In this document: positions 1-9,055 of the stretch, piece after piece
Layout: every line of letters begins with the position of its first letter
Numbering within the stretch: position 1 is the first letter of the stretch
NCBI GenBank assembly: GCA_019114265.1
Contig: DXFV01000050.1
Location: 1-64,000, forward strand
Origin: Anaerofilum faecale
Lineage (GTDB): Bacteria; Bacillota; Clostridia; Oscillospirales; Ruminococcaceae
Direction: 5' to 3'
Length of the DNA: 64,000 bases
The notes under the pieces: model-generated
The model's database searches: none
What the model was told of the DNA's origin: nothing
What the model saw: the letters and a program-made list of their open reading frames with translations, nothing else
Position numbers and translations under genes: made by a program

Positions 1-68
1 AACGTCGCAGACGGAAATGTGGCTTAAATCCAAGCAACGAGCTGCCCTGAGCTAGGTGCGATCGTAAC

Positions 69-131
<63 letters not shown>

Positions 132-135
132 GAAC

Positions 136-167
136 AAAAAGGACATCCGTTTTCGGATGTCCTTTTT
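136..167 (+). terminator. Rho-independent terminator after tRNA-Lys
   Basis: GGACATCCG/CGGATGTCC stem with a TTTT loop, flanked by an A-run and a T-run, five bases after the tRNA CCA end. Confidence 0.85.
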
Positions 168-225
168 GCTTTGCCGGGCTTTTTGCTGCGGGGCGGGTTC
201 GCCGCTCGCGCTGTGCGGCGGGAAA

Positions 226-285
226 GACTCGACCTCATCCGCCCCCTTTGGGGGCATCTTCCCCTGCCAGGGGAAGGCGTTCGGT
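226..285. repeat. GC-rich palindromic intergenic repeat
   Basis: One copy of a family that recurs through the window: a GACCTCATCCGCCCC segment, a C/G palindrome, then CTTCCCCTGCCAGGGGAAGG. Other copies lie near 5.97, 6.14, 8.7, 8.9, 18.35, 32.3 and 37.1 kb, always between genes. It encodes nothing and behaves like a REP/MITE-type element. Confidence 0.75.
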
Positions 286-366
286 GCGGTTTTTTCCAAA
301 GGCTTCCCAATCCGCACAGAGCGCCGTTTTTTTGACAAACAAATATTCCCAGACAGGTGAAACAAT

Positions 367-406
367 GCCCCGCACAAAACTTCTGTGCGGGGCGCTGTTC
401 TTTTTT
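367..406. terminator. hairpin between the repeat and the convergent CDS
   Basis: GCCCCGCAC/GTGCGGGGC stem (367-393) with a T-run at 399-406 on the plus strand. It lies just past the 3' end of the minus-strand gene ending at 423 and may terminate transcription in both directions, though the minus-side T-run is weak. Confidence 0.55.
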
Positions 407-422
407 GCGGCAAAACCGGTTG

Positions 423-1484
423 TCACACCAGATCCCGCAGCGCCTCCAGGGCTTTTTCGCGGGAGTATTCCACGGTGGCCGCTGCCACCTTTTCGTCGAT
501 GAACTGTTCAAAAGCGTCGTTGATGTACTTGTTTTCGCCCAGACGGGAGGATTCCTCGAATGCATAGTATCCGCCGCCGTCCTTTTCGGTCACGTAATAG
601 ACGGTCGGCAGCGCATTGTAGAGGATGGACGAGCATTCGCCCGGCTCGGTGAAAAACAGGATGTCGCTGCGCTCGATGGCGGTGCTGTCCTCCCGGTGCA
701 CCTCGGTGCTGTCGAAGGTGAATTCCTCCACCGTCACGCCCGGCAGACGGTCGGCCAGGTCGGCGGCCAGGTCGGCCGGGGCGGTGCTCTCCAGCGCTTC
801 GGCCACCAGCGCGGCCGCCGCTTCGTCGTCCGCGGTGGCCGGCCAGGCGATGCTCCATCCCGCGCAGGTGAAGTCCTTGCGCTTGAAGCTCTCGTCCAGG
901 CTGTCGTAGGCGTCCCGCAGCTGCTGCTCGGTGGGCGCCAGCTCGTTCTTCAGCAGGTGTTCCTTCAGTTCGTCGATGGCCATCGTCATCTGGTATTCGT
1001 TGTACTGCGCCAGCGTGTAGCTCTCGGTGCCGTACACCACGCCGCCGCTGGCCGCCGTGCTCTGCCGGGCGGCGTTTTCCTCCTCCATCGCCTGCTCCAG
1101 CTCGCGGAAATCGGCCGGCGCCACGATGCCGCGCGTGATGCACTCCTGCTGGATCACCTTGCTGCGCACCAGGTCTTCCATCGCGGTGTCCAGCAGCACC
1201 TCCCGCGGGGTGACCCCGTCGTACTCGGTGTCCCAGAAGCTGGGGCCGGTGCCCGGCAGGTTGTACTGCTGGGAGATCTGCGCCGTGACCGCCGCCCGCT
1301 GTTCGTCGGCGTATACCACAAGTTCCTCGGCATAAAAAGGAAGCCCGTTCACCGTGCCCAGCCCGCCGCTGCCGGTGCCCAGTGCCGCCAGCGCGATGCC
1401 GCCCGCCGCCGCGGCCGCTGCGGCCACCGCGATGCACACCGCCAGCCGCCGCCGGCCGGAAGAAGTTTTTGCTTTTTTTGCCAT
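423..1484 (-). CDS. membrane-anchored protein resembling SurA/PrsA chaperones
   Basis: 353 residues from the ATG at 1484, preceded by an AAAGGAGG site; an upstream in-frame extension has no such site. A Lys/Arg-rich start (KKAKTSSGRRR) and an Ala/Gly-rich hydrophobic segment at about residues 13-36 indicate a signal or membrane anchor, so the rest is exported. The remainder is hydrophilic and largely helical, with Glu/Gln-rich segments like the SurA N-terminal/PrsA chaperone fold. No clear parvulin-type isomerase motif is visible. A role in extracytoplasmic folding is inference from this overall likeness. It stands alone and is divergent from the wall-anchored protein at 1885. Confidence 0.6.
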   Translation of the reverse strand: MAKKAKTSSGRRRLAVCIAVAAAAAAAGGIALAALGTGSGGLGTVNGLPFYAEELVVYADEQRAAVTAQISQQYNLPGTGPSFWDTEYDGVTPREVLLDTAMEDLVRSKVIQQECITRGIVAPADFRELEQAMEEENAARQSTAASGGVVYGTESYTLAQYNEYQMTMAIDELKEHLLKNELAPTEQQLRDAYDSLDESFKRKDFTCAGWSIAWPATADDEAAAALVAEALESTAPADLAADLADRLPGVTVEEFTFDSTEVHREDSTAIERSDILFFTEPGECSSILYNALPTVYYVTEKDGGGYYAFEESSRLGENKYINDAFEQFIDEKVAAATVEYSREKALEALRDLV

Positions 1485-1740
1485 GAATTGTGCCTCCTTT
1501 GGAGTGAGAGTCCTGGTTTCCATTATGAAGATTCCGGCAGCCGGTGTCAAGAAAACGGATGGGATTTGTAAAAAAATACTAACTTTTATAAAATTCGGTG
1601 GCTGGAACTGGTTGCTTTGTGCGCATTATAAGGACATCCTTTCCCCCAAAAGGCCTTTTCTACAAATTGTGCAACAGATCGTGCCAGAATTTTACACCGG
1701 ATTTCAAAATAATACCAGTTCCCAAAAAAGTATTATCAAA

Positions 1741-1800
1741 ATTTTTCGGAATATAAACATGGTATTATTTTTAGTATAATTACACAGTTTTGCGCGCAGG
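1741..1800 (+). promoter_or_regulatory. AT-rich promoter region of the beta-helix surface protein
   Basis: The 400-base gap between the divergent genes at 1484 and 1885 is AT-rich and holds no gene. A perfect TATAAT lies at 1775-1780. No good -35 box sits at the usual distance, so activator dependence is possible. The 5' leader would be about 95 bases. Confidence 0.5.
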
Positions 1801-1884
1801 GGAAATATGGTAGAGTAGATGCGCCGGGCGGGGCGGAAATTCTCTGCCCGGAGAAAAGACTGTATCATAAGGGGGAATTTTTCG

Positions 1885-4800
1885 ATGAATCACACCATCC
1901 GCGGCGGCAAGGCCGGCCTGTGGCGGGCATTGAGCCTGCTGCTGACACTGAGCCTGCTGCTCTCCACCTTCGCGATGACCACGTTTGCGGCCGAGCCGCG
2001 GGCGGGCGCGAAATACGTTTCGCAGGGTCCGTCCACCACCGGCACCACCTACTACGTGGACGCCGAGAACGGCAGCGACGAAAACAGCGGTACTTCGGCC
2101 GCCGAGGCCTGGCAGACCCTGGACAAGGTGTCGGCCACCACCTTCAAGCCCGGCGACCATATCCTGCTGCGCGCCTCCAGCACCTGGAACGGCGACAGCG
2201 AATATAAGGGCGGCAGCGCTGCCAACAACGACCTGAAGGCCAGCGGCAACACCCTGTGGCCCAAGGGCAACGGCACCGCCGCCAACCCCATCGTGATCGA
2301 CCTGTACGAGCTGGACGAGAACGGCCAGCCGGTGTATGAGGCCGACACCCGCCCCGTCATCAACGGCAACGGAACCTGGGGCATCGGCGCGAAAAAGACG
2401 CTGGTGTCCGCCCCCGTCATGATCTATAACCAGGACGGCTTCGAGTTCTACAACCTGGAAGTCACCAACATGCCCGCCGACCAGATGGGCGACCCCAACG
2501 CCTACAAGGCCAACGGCGAGGCGCAGCGCTGCGGCATCCTGGTGTATGAGGACGACCAGGAGCGCCAGTTCGAGCACATCGTGGTGAAGAACTGCTATGT
2601 GCACGACGTGCAGACCGAGCACCACAACAAGCGCAACGATACCAGCTTTGAGGGCCTGAAGGCCTGCGGCGGCATCATCATCCTGGGCCACTACCTGAAT
2701 CCGGACGCCGACTGGATGGTGGGCGGCAGCGGCAGCAACAACCCCGACCGTCCCTCCAGCGACCGCGGCAAGGCCAATGTCAAGCTGAACGACGTTGTGA
2801 TCGAGAACAACTACGTGCAGCGCGTGGGCCTGGAAGGCATCCGCACCAAGAACCAGTCCAACTACAACGCTTCCGGCAACACCTTCAACAAGACCTTCAC
2901 CAACGTCATCATCCGCGGCAACTACCTGGAGGAGATCGCCGGTGACGGCATCGTGATGACCGAGGTCGTGGGCGGCGTGACCGAGAACAACGTGGCCAAG
3001 CAGCCCAACGACGCCGACTACGGCACCACCAACTACGCGGGCGTGTGGTCGATGTTTGCCGACGACATCCTGTTCCAGTACAACGAGGTGTACGGCATCC
3101 GCTACGGCTACAACGACGGCGAGGCCTACGACATCGATCTCTCCAGCGTGAACAACACCTACCAGTACAACTACAGCCATCACAACTCCGGCGGCTTCAT
3201 GCTGTTCATGGGCGACCAGAGGGATTCCGTGGTGCGCTACAACATCTCCGCCAACGACGGCTTCGGCAACAAGGGCACCTGCGCCGATATGCCGGGCCTG
3301 GCGGGCAGCTATACCTACGACTCCCAGTCGATCTTCCACTATTGGAACAAGGCCGACAACGCCAACATGCCCACCATCTATAACAACACCTTCTACGTGG
3401 GCGACGGCTACGACACCGCCCTGTACGGCGAGGGCAACGGCAACGACAACACCGGCGTGATCGCCCGTTTCTACAACAACGTGATCGTGAAAGAGGGCGA
3501 GGGCGAGCTGAAGTTCCTCACCCACTACCCCACCAGCGGCGACAAAGCCACCGAGTGCAAGATGGGCAACGCCAACGCCACCATCGAGAACCTGGTGCAG
3601 AACAACATCATCCCCGAGCAGATGATCACCGGCCTGTACACCCGCGAGGAGTTTGAGGCCGGCGGCAACATCATCCAGTCTGCCGACGCCGAGCCGGTGC
3701 TGAAGATCCAGGGCAACGACGAGCTGAAGGCCCAGCTGGAAGCTCAGAACAAGGACGCCCTGGCCCCCACCGCCGGCAGCGACGAGCTGGCCGAGTTCAC
3801 CTCCACCGAGCGCATCCGTGAGCGCGCGTCCATCTTCCAGCTGGCAGAGGGCAGCGTGGCCGAGGGTGCCGGCCGCAAGGTGGAAGGCGCCCCCGCCACC
3901 GACTTCTTCGGCAACAGCCTGGAAGGCAAAGCCATCGACATCGGCGCGCACCAGGCCTCCAACATCGCCAGCAGCACTGCCGTGAAGGAAGTGGAAGCGG
4001 TGAGCGTGGAGACCCTGGGCGGCGTGTACCCCGTGCTGCCCGCCACCGTGCAGGTGACCTTTGTGGACACCGTGGGCGACAGCCAGACCGAGCGCGTTGA
4101 GAATCGCGCTGTGACCTGGGACATCATCCCCGCCGACCAGTATGCCAAGGAAGGCGCCTTCACCGTGCAGGGCGCCGTGGACGGCATCGAAGAAAAAGCC
4201 ACCGCCACCGTCACCGTGAAGGGCAACGCCGGCACCGGCGTGTTCAACCAGAGCATCCTGGCCAGCCAGGACGCCTATGTGCAGGGCTCTCCCGCCGACA
4301 AGACCTTCGGCACCGAGCCCGGCACCATCGGAAATCCCGAGAAATATGCCCCCAAGAGCCCGATGGGCAAATCCTTCACCAACAACTACGTGCTGAAGGT
4401 GAAGAACGCCACCGATCCCGGCTATAACCGCCGCTTCGTGGTACAGTTCAACCTGGGCGAGTTTGCCGGCGATCCCTCCAGCATCAAGGACGCTTACATC
4501 GAGCTGCACATCGCCCGCTACGACAGCTACAACGGCGCCGGCAGCGACGACAAGTCCCGGCTGCTGAACACCGTCCGCGTGCTGGACGTGTACGACATCT
4601 CCAACGAGTGGCAGGAAGGCACCATTTCCTGGAGCAACACCCCGGATATGGAGAAGGCCTCCTCGAACCACGGCCCCCTGGGCGAGAAGGAGACCAGCGA
4701 GCCCACCTATGAGCAGTACCAGCCGGTGGCTCACGGCGTCTACTACAACCGCGACATCATCGCCAACAACCACACCATCGAGATCGATGTGACCGACTAC

Positions 4801-5838
4801 ATCCGCAGCCTGCCTGCCGGCACCCAGACCGTCAGCCTCCTGGTGGATACCCCGTACAGCACCCTCAGCGGTTCGGATGTGGACAACGGCGGCTTCGACG
4901 CCTTCTCCAAGGAGGGCGCCAAGGCGGCCTACGAATACTTCCGCGACAACGAAGTGACCACCGTCGACGCGGACGGCAATGTGACCAAAGTCACCGTGGA
5001 GAGCGAGACCTCGCTGGCCCCGGCGCTGGTGCTGTCCGACGCATACGAGACCGAAGTGAAGGCGATTGCGGTGGATACCCTGCTGGGCCAGGCGCCCACC
5101 CTGCCCGAGACCGCGACCCTGGTGTACTCCGACGGCACCGAAAAGACCATTGCCGTGCAGTGGCCTGCCATCGACCCGGCCCTGTATAACCAGGAGGGCA
5201 GCTTCACCGTCATCGGCCGTTCCGACGCCACCGGCATGCCGGTCGTGGCCACCGTGAACGTGAAGGCCGGCCACATCACCGGCTTCGTCACCCCCGAAAA
5301 GATCACCGCCGATGTGGGCACCCCGATGAACCAGCTGCCGCTGCCTGCCGCGGTGACCGCCAATGTGACCACCCCGGAAGGCGAGCAGAGCACCCTGGAG
5401 ATCCCCGTGATCACCTGGCGCGACAACGAGGTTGCCTACAACCCGGCCGTGCCCGGCACCTACTACCTGATCGCCAACGAGGCCGACATGCACATCCCCG
5501 CCGGGTATGTGCTGGCCGAGGGCGTGCATCCGCGCATCGAAGTGGAGCTGAAGGGCGAGGAGCCCACCCCGGCCCCCACCGAGGAGCCGACTCCGGCTCC
5601 GACTGAGGAACCCACTCCGGCTCCGACTGAGGAGCCCACTCCGGCTCCCACCGAGACGCCGGTTCCGGAACCCAGCGCCGATCCCACCGCGGCCCCCACG
5701 GCTGCACCCACCCAGACCCCGGACGGCGGCAGCAGCCTGCCCGCCACCGGTGACACCGCGATGCCGGTCGTCCTGGGCGCCCTGCTGCTGGCCAGCGCCG
5801 CCGCTGCTGTTGTGCTGAAACGCCGCAGCACCCACTAA
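1885..5838 (+). CDS. LPxTG-anchored right-handed beta-helix surface protein
   Basis: 1317 residues from the ATG at 1885 (AGGGGGAA upstream). Order: signal peptide (1-37), beta-helix opening with YVDAENGSDENSG and repeated N-rich rungs (about 45-680), Ig-like bacterial domain of the Big_4 sort (about 698-782), DNRLRE-type domain with NEWQEGTISWSNTP (about 790-1045), further Ig-like segments (about 1055-1225), PTPAPTEE repeats, then LPATGD (1285-1290), hydrophobic span and KRRS tail. Sortase would therefore link it to the wall. The helix resembles polysaccharide lyases and depolymerases, but no catalytic set can be assigned from reading alone. No sortase gene is in the window. It shares its plan with the giant protein at 46703. 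Confidence 0.85.
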   Translation: MNHTIRGGKAGLWRALSLLLTLSLLLSTFAMTTFAAEPRAGAKYVSQGPSTTGTTYYVDAENGSDENSGTSAAEAWQTLDKVSATTFKPGDHILLRASSTWNGDSEYKGGSAANNDLKASGNTLWPKGNGTAANPIVIDLYELDENGQPVYEADTRPVINGNGTWGIGAKKTLVSAPVMIYNQDGFEFYNLEVTNMPADQMGDPNAYKANGEAQRCGILVYEDDQERQFEHIVVKNCYVHDVQTEHHNKRNDTSFEGLKACGGIIILGHYLNPDADWMVGGSGSNNPDRPSSDRGKANVKLNDVVIENNYVQRVGLEGIRTKNQSNYNASGNTFNKTFTNVIIRGNYLEEIAGDGIVMTEVVGGVTENNVAKQPNDADYGTTNYAGVWSMFADDILFQYNEVYGIRYGYNDGEAYDIDLSSVNNTYQYNYSHHNSGGFMLFMGDQRDSVVRYNISANDGFGNKGTCADMPGLAGSYTYDSQSIFHYWNKADNANMPTIYNNTFYVGDGYDTALYGEGNGNDNTGVIARFYNNVIVKEGEGELKFLTHYPTSGDKATECKMGNANATIENLVQNNIIPEQMITGLYTREEFEAGGNIIQSADAEPVLKIQGNDELKAQLEAQNKDALAPTAGSDELAEFTSTERIRERASIFQLAEGSVAEGAGRKVEGAPATDFFGNSLEGKAIDIGAHQASNIASSTAVKEVEAVSVETLGGVYPVLPATVQVTFVDTVGDSQTERVENRAVTWDIIPADQYAKEGAFTVQGAVDGIEEKATATVTVKGNAGTGVFNQSILASQDAYVQGSPADKTFGTEPGTIGNPEKYAPKSPMGKSFTNNYVLKVKNATDPGYNRRFVVQFNLGEFAGDPSSIKDAYIELHIARYDSYNGAGSDDKSRLLNTVRVLDVYDISNEWQEGTISWSNTPDMEKASSNHGPLGEKETSEPTYEQYQPVAHGVYYNRDIIANNHTIEIDVTDYIRSLPAGTQTVSLLVDTPYSTLSGSDVDNGGFDAFSKEGAKAAYEYFRDNEVTTVDADGNVTKVTVESETSLAPALVLSDAYETEVKAIAVDTLLGQAPTLPETATLVYSDGTEKTIAVQWPAIDPALYNQEGSFTVIGRSDATGMPVVATVNVKAGHITGFVTPEKITADVGTPMNQLPLPAAVTANVTTPEGEQSTLEIPVITWRDNEVAYNPAVPGTYYLIANEADMHIPAGYVLAEGVHPRIEVELKGEEPTPAPTEEPTPAPTEEPTPAPTEEPTPAPTETPVPEPSADPTAAPTAAPTQTPDGGSSLPATGDTAMPVVLGALLLASAAAAVVLKRRSTH

Positions 5839-5877
5839 GCCGAAACAGGAAGCAAATTCCCGTTTTCTCTTTTCCGA

Positions 5878-5913
5878 AACGCCGCTCCGGGCCTGTCCCC
5901 GGGGCGGCGTTTT
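5878..5913 (+). terminator. terminator after the beta-helix protein
   Basis: AACGCCGC(T)CC/GGGGCGGCGTT stem followed by TTTT, 40 bases past the stop codon. Confidence 0.75.
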
Positions 5914-5940
5914 GCGTGCGGAGGGGGACGGATTGCCCCG

Positions 5941-6215
5941 CTGCGCCGGGGATGGTGCGGAGGGAAGGGGGCAGACTCGACCTCATCCGCCCCTTTCAGG
6001 GGCACCTTCCCCTGCCAGGGGAAGGCTTGCCGTACCGCTGGCTTCCCCCCTGGGGGGAAGCTGTCACGCAAAGCGTGACTGATGAGGGGAGGGCTTGCCC
6101 CGCTGCGCCGGGGATGGTGCGGAGGAAAGGGGACAGACTCGACCTCATCCGCCCCTTTCAGGGGCACCTTCCCCTGCCAGGGGAAGGCTTGCCGTACCGC
6201 CGACTTCCCCCGTCT
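5941..6215. repeat. tandem palindromic repeat, period 162
   Basis: The 442-base gap between the beta-helix gene and glmM holds two copies of a unit beginning CTGCGCCGGGGATGGTGCGG at 5941 and 6103. Each carries the CTTCCCCTGCCAGGGGAAGG palindrome; the first also has the CTTCCCC/GGGGAAG plus TCACGC/GCGTGA palindromes. The second copy is truncated. No gene is present. Confidence 0.75.
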
Positions 6216-6232
6216 GGCGGCGCTGCGGCCAA

Positions 6233-6266
6233 AAAGGGCGGCCCGGATCTCCGGGCCGCCCTTTTG
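6233..6266 (-). terminator. terminator of the glmM operon
   Basis: Perfect AAAGGGCGGCCCGG/CCGGGCCGCCCTTT stem just beyond the glmM stop, with a short T-run on the minus strand. Confidence 0.8.
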
Positions 6267-6280
6267 GCGGTATTTATTGT

Positions 6281-7633
6281 TCAGGCCAGCTCGGCTTTCA
6301 CCAGGTCGGCCAGCTGTTCGGCTTCGCGGCGGATCTCGTCGGGGTCCTCGCCCTCCACCATCACCCGCACCAGCGGTTCGGTGCCGGATACCCGCACCAG
6401 CACCCGCCCGCGGTCGCCCATCCGCTCCTTGCTCTCGGCAATGGCCTGCTTGATGGCCTCGTTGTTGTAGAATTGCAGCTTGCCGGACGCCGACACCGCC
6501 ACGTTCAGCATCACCTGCGGCATCCGCTGCATCACCTTCGCCAGCTGCGACAGCGGCGTGCCGCACTGCTTCATCAGGCACAGCAGCTGCAAAGCGGTCA
6601 GCTGGCCGTCGCCGGTGGTGGCGAAGTCGCGGAAGATCACATGGCCCGACTGCTCGCCCCCCAGGTTGTAGCCCTCCAGCTCCATCTCCTCCAGCACATA
6701 CCGGTCGCCCACCTTGGTGGCCGCGAAGCGGATGCCGTTTTCCTCGCAGAACCGGGAAAAACCCATGTTGGTCAGCACGGTGCCCACGATGGTGGCGCGG
6801 CGCAGTTTGCCCCGGCGCAGCATATCCAGCCCGCAGATGGCCATGATGAAGTCGCCGTCCACCTCGCTGCCGTTCTCGTCCAGGAACAGGCAGCGGTCGG
6901 CGTCGCCGTCGAAGGCAACGCCCGCCACGATCTCGTCGTGGCTGCGCACATACTCGGCCAGCGCCTCCATGTGGGTGGAGCCGCAGCCCTCGTTGATGTT
7001 CACGCCGTTCGGAGAGGCCGACAGCACCACCGCGTCGGCGCCCAGCTCCCGCAGCAGCGTTTCGGCGCTGACGCTGGCCGAACCGTTCGCGCAGTCCACC
7101 GCGATCTTCATGCCGTCCAAACTGCACGGGATGGTGGTTTTCAGATGCTCGATGTAGTCGCGCACGGCGCTCTCCCGGCGGCTGATCTGGCCCAGCTCGC
7201 CGCCCGAAACCAGCGGCATCTGGTCCTTTTTGTCCAGCACCAGCGCCTCGATCTGGTCCTCCAGCTCGTCGGGCAGCTTGAAGCCCTCGCCGCCGAAAAT
7301 CTTGATGCCGTTGAACGGGTAGGGGTTGTGCGAGGCCGAGATCATCACGCCCGCGTCCGCCTTGTATTTGCCCACCAGGTACGCCACCGCCGGGGTGGAC
7401 ACCACGCCCAGGTCGATCACGTCGGCCCCCACCGAGCACAGGCCCGCCGCCAGCGCCGCGCCCAGCATGTCGGAGGACAGGCGGGTGTCCTTGCCCAGCA
7501 CCACCAGCGGACGGCGGCGGCGTCCGTAGGTGAGGACGGTGGCCGCCGCGCGGCCGATCTCCATTGCCAGTTCACAGGTCATGTCCTCGCCGGCGATGCC
7601 GCGCACGCCGTCGGTCCCAAACAGTCGTCCCAT
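6281..7633 (-). CDS. glmM: phosphoglucosamine mutase
   Basis: Converts glucosamine-6-phosphate to glucosamine-1-phosphate for UDP-GlcNAc and peptidoglycan synthesis in the cytosol. The 450-residue length is normal for GlmM. It opens MGRLFGTDGVRG, has the phosphoserine loop ISASHNP (Ser101), the metal loop DGDADR (242-247) and the C-terminal phosphate-binding RVSGTEP. The ATG at 7633 sits nine bases after AGGAGG; an in-frame TTG two codons upstream is too close to that site. The hexapeptide-repeat gene starting at 8321 lies 22 bases upstream on the same strand, so both are probably one transcript feeding the same amino-sugar pathway. Confidence 0.96.
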   Translation of the reverse strand: MGRLFGTDGVRGIAGEDMTCELAMEIGRAAATVLTYGRRRRPLVVLGKDTRLSSDMLGAALAAGLCSVGADVIDLGVVSTPAVAYLVGKYKADAGVMISASHNPYPFNGIKIFGGEGFKLPDELEDQIEALVLDKKDQMPLVSGGELGQISRRESAVRDYIEHLKTTIPCSLDGMKIAVDCANGSASVSAETLLRELGADAVVLSASPNGVNINEGCGSTHMEALAEYVRSHDEIVAGVAFDGDADRCLFLDENGSEVDGDFIMAICGLDMLRRGKLRRATIVGTVLTNMGFSRFCEENGIRFAATKVGDRYVLEEMELEGYNLGGEQSGHVIFRDFATTGDGQLTALQLLCLMKQCGTPLSQLAKVMQRMPQVMLNVAVSASGKLQFYNNEAIKQAIAESKERMGDRGRVLVRVSGTEPLVRVMVEGEDPDEIRREAEQLADLVKAELA

Positions 7634-7655
7634 CTTCAAAACCCTCCTGTATTCG

Positions 7656-8321
7656 TCAAATTTTCTGCACGATGCTGCCCGGCGCCTTGAAGATGTGCTT
7701 CTCGGGCACCACGCCGCGCACGCAGCTGGCGGGGTATACCTGGCTGTTTCTGCCCAGCACGGCGCCGGGGCACAGCACGCTGTTGCAGCCCACCTCGGCG
7801 AAGTCGCCCACCAGCGCGCCCAGCTTTTTGCGGCCGGTGGCCAGCTGCTCGGCGCCGTCTTTGATGACCACCAGGCTCTTGTCGCTTTTCAGGTTGGAGG
7901 TGACGGCCCCCGCGCCCATGTGCGCCTTGTGGCCCAAAATCGAGTCGCCCACGTAGTTGAAGTGGGGCACCTGCGCGCCGTCGAACAGGATGCAGTTTTT
8001 CAGCTCCACCGAGTTGCCCACCACGGCGCCCGCGCCCACCAGCGCGCTGCCGCGGATGAAGGCGCCGTGGCGCACCTCCGCGCCCGGGCCGATGATGCAG
8101 GGACCGCTCACCAGCGCGCTGGGAGCCACCGCCGCGGTGTTCGCCACCCACACGTCGGGGGCGGTCTGGGTGTATTCGCCGGCCGGCAGGGTGGGCCCCA
8201 GCGTGCGGATGAAATCGGCAAGGCCGTCCAGCGCCTGCCAGGGCCATTCCACGCCCGAAAGCAGGGGAGCGGCCAGTGTGTGGGAAAGGTCGAACAGAGC
8301 CAAAACGGTGCAGCACTGCAT
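7656..8321 (-). CDS. left-handed beta-helix (hexapeptide repeat) transferase-like protein
   Basis: 221 residues from the ATG at 8321, eight bases after AAGGAGG. From about residue 60 it is a run of hexapeptide repeats ([LIV]-G-x4 pattern: ALVSGPCIIGPGAEV, GSALVGAGAVVGNSV, GHKAHMGAGAVTSN), the fold of GlmU C-terminal acetyltransferases and sugar nucleotidyltransferases. The N-terminal 55 residues hold no nucleotidyltransferase GxGxRM loop, so it is not a full GlmU. The HFNYVGDS and GAVTSNLKSD stretches resemble the GlmU acetyltransferase active-site region. Acetylation or binding of an amino sugar is likely from the glmM partnership; the exact substrate is unknown. Confidence 0.8.
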   Translation of the reverse strand: MQCCTVLALFDLSHTLAAPLLSGVEWPWQALDGLADFIRTLGPTLPAGEYTQTAPDVWVANTAAVAPSALVSGPCIIGPGAEVRHGAFIRGSALVGAGAVVGNSVELKNCILFDGAQVPHFNYVGDSILGHKAHMGAGAVTSNLKSDKSLVVIKDGAEQLATGRKKLGALVGDFAEVGCNSVLCPGAVLGRNSQVYPASCVRGVVPEKHIFKAPGSIVQKI

Positions 8322-8519
8322 ACAAAACGCCTCCTTTTTTGCCGCCGCCGCGCCGTGCACAGCGGCTTACCCAACCATTATACGCATCCCAAAACCGGAT
8401 TTCAATACTAAAAGTGCAAAAAAAGTGCACGATTGAAACAATTTGGAGCGGTTTCTGAAAAGTACAGCCATTGTATGCACAAAGTTTGGCGGATATGCAC
8501 AGAGTTTGCAGGCGGCACA

Positions 8520-8553
8520 CAAAAAAGCGCGGCGCGGAAAAATCCGCGCCGCG
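8520..8553 (-). terminator. terminator downstream of the XpaC-like gene and repeats
   Basis: CGCGGCGCGGA/TCCGCGCCGCG stem at about 8527-8553 with an A-run on the plus strand, i.e. a T-run in minus-strand RNA. It sits beyond the repeat block that follows the gene ending at 9056. Confidence 0.6.
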
Positions 8554-8570
8554 TGCAGGGGCTTTTTCTG

Positions 8571-9034
8571 TGCGGGGCCGCTGAAAGCGTGTTCAGCCAA
8601 GGGTTTATGGATGCCGGGGGCTTTCCCCTCATCCGTCACGCTTTGCGTGACAGCTTCCCCCCAGGGGGAAGCCAACGGTACGGCAAGCCTTCCCCTGGCA
8701 GGGGAAGGTGCCCCCGACAGGGGGCGGATGAGGTCGAGGCTTTCCCTCTGTGCAGGGCTGTTGCAAGCGTGTTCGGCCAATAGTTTGTGGGTGCCGGGAG
8801 ATTTCCCCTCATCCGTCGCCATACGGCGACAGCTTCCCCCCAGGGGGAAGCCAACGGTACCGAAAGCCTTCCCCTGGCAGGGGAAGGTGCCCCCGACAGG
8901 GGGCGGATGAGGTCGAGGCTTTCCCGCTTGTGCAGGGCTGTTGCAAGCGTGTTCGGCCAATAGTTTGTGGGTGCCGGGAGCCTTCCCCTCATCCGTCGCC
9001 ACGCGGCGACAGCTTCCCCCCAGGGGGAAGCCTT
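8571..9034. repeat. three tandem 180-base repeats (third truncated)
   Basis: The 734-base gap between genes at 8321 and 9056 is mostly an exact-period array: units start at 8571, 8751 and 8931. Each has a GTGTTC(A/G)GCCAA lead, a CCCCTCATCCGTC segment, a CTTCCCCCCAGGGGGAAG palindrome and, in the first two, the CTTCCCCTGGCAGGGGAAGG palindrome and GGGGGCGGATGAGGTCGAGG. The central small palindrome differs (TCACGC..GCGTGA; CGCCATACGGCG; CGCCACGCGGCG) with pairing preserved. Confidence 0.85.
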
Positions 9035-9055
9035 GGGGGGCCTCAACGGCCGCTG

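Noticed and set aside
357..1571. A 404-codon plus-strand frame over the first membrane-anchored gene
   Set aside because: It is Arg/His/Val/Gln-rich without a start site and lies opposite a gene with ribosome-binding site and signal segment.
1780..5835. A 1351-codon open frame on the minus strand opposite the beta-helix gene
   Set aside because: It is a shadow of a GC-rich gene: composition is dominated by Gly, Val, His and Ala, with no start signal or domain, and the plus strand has signal peptide, domains and LPxTG anchor.
8571..9034. The 180-base array as a CRISPR
   Set aside because: Units are far too long, have no unique spacers and contain the palindromes scattered elsewhere in the window.
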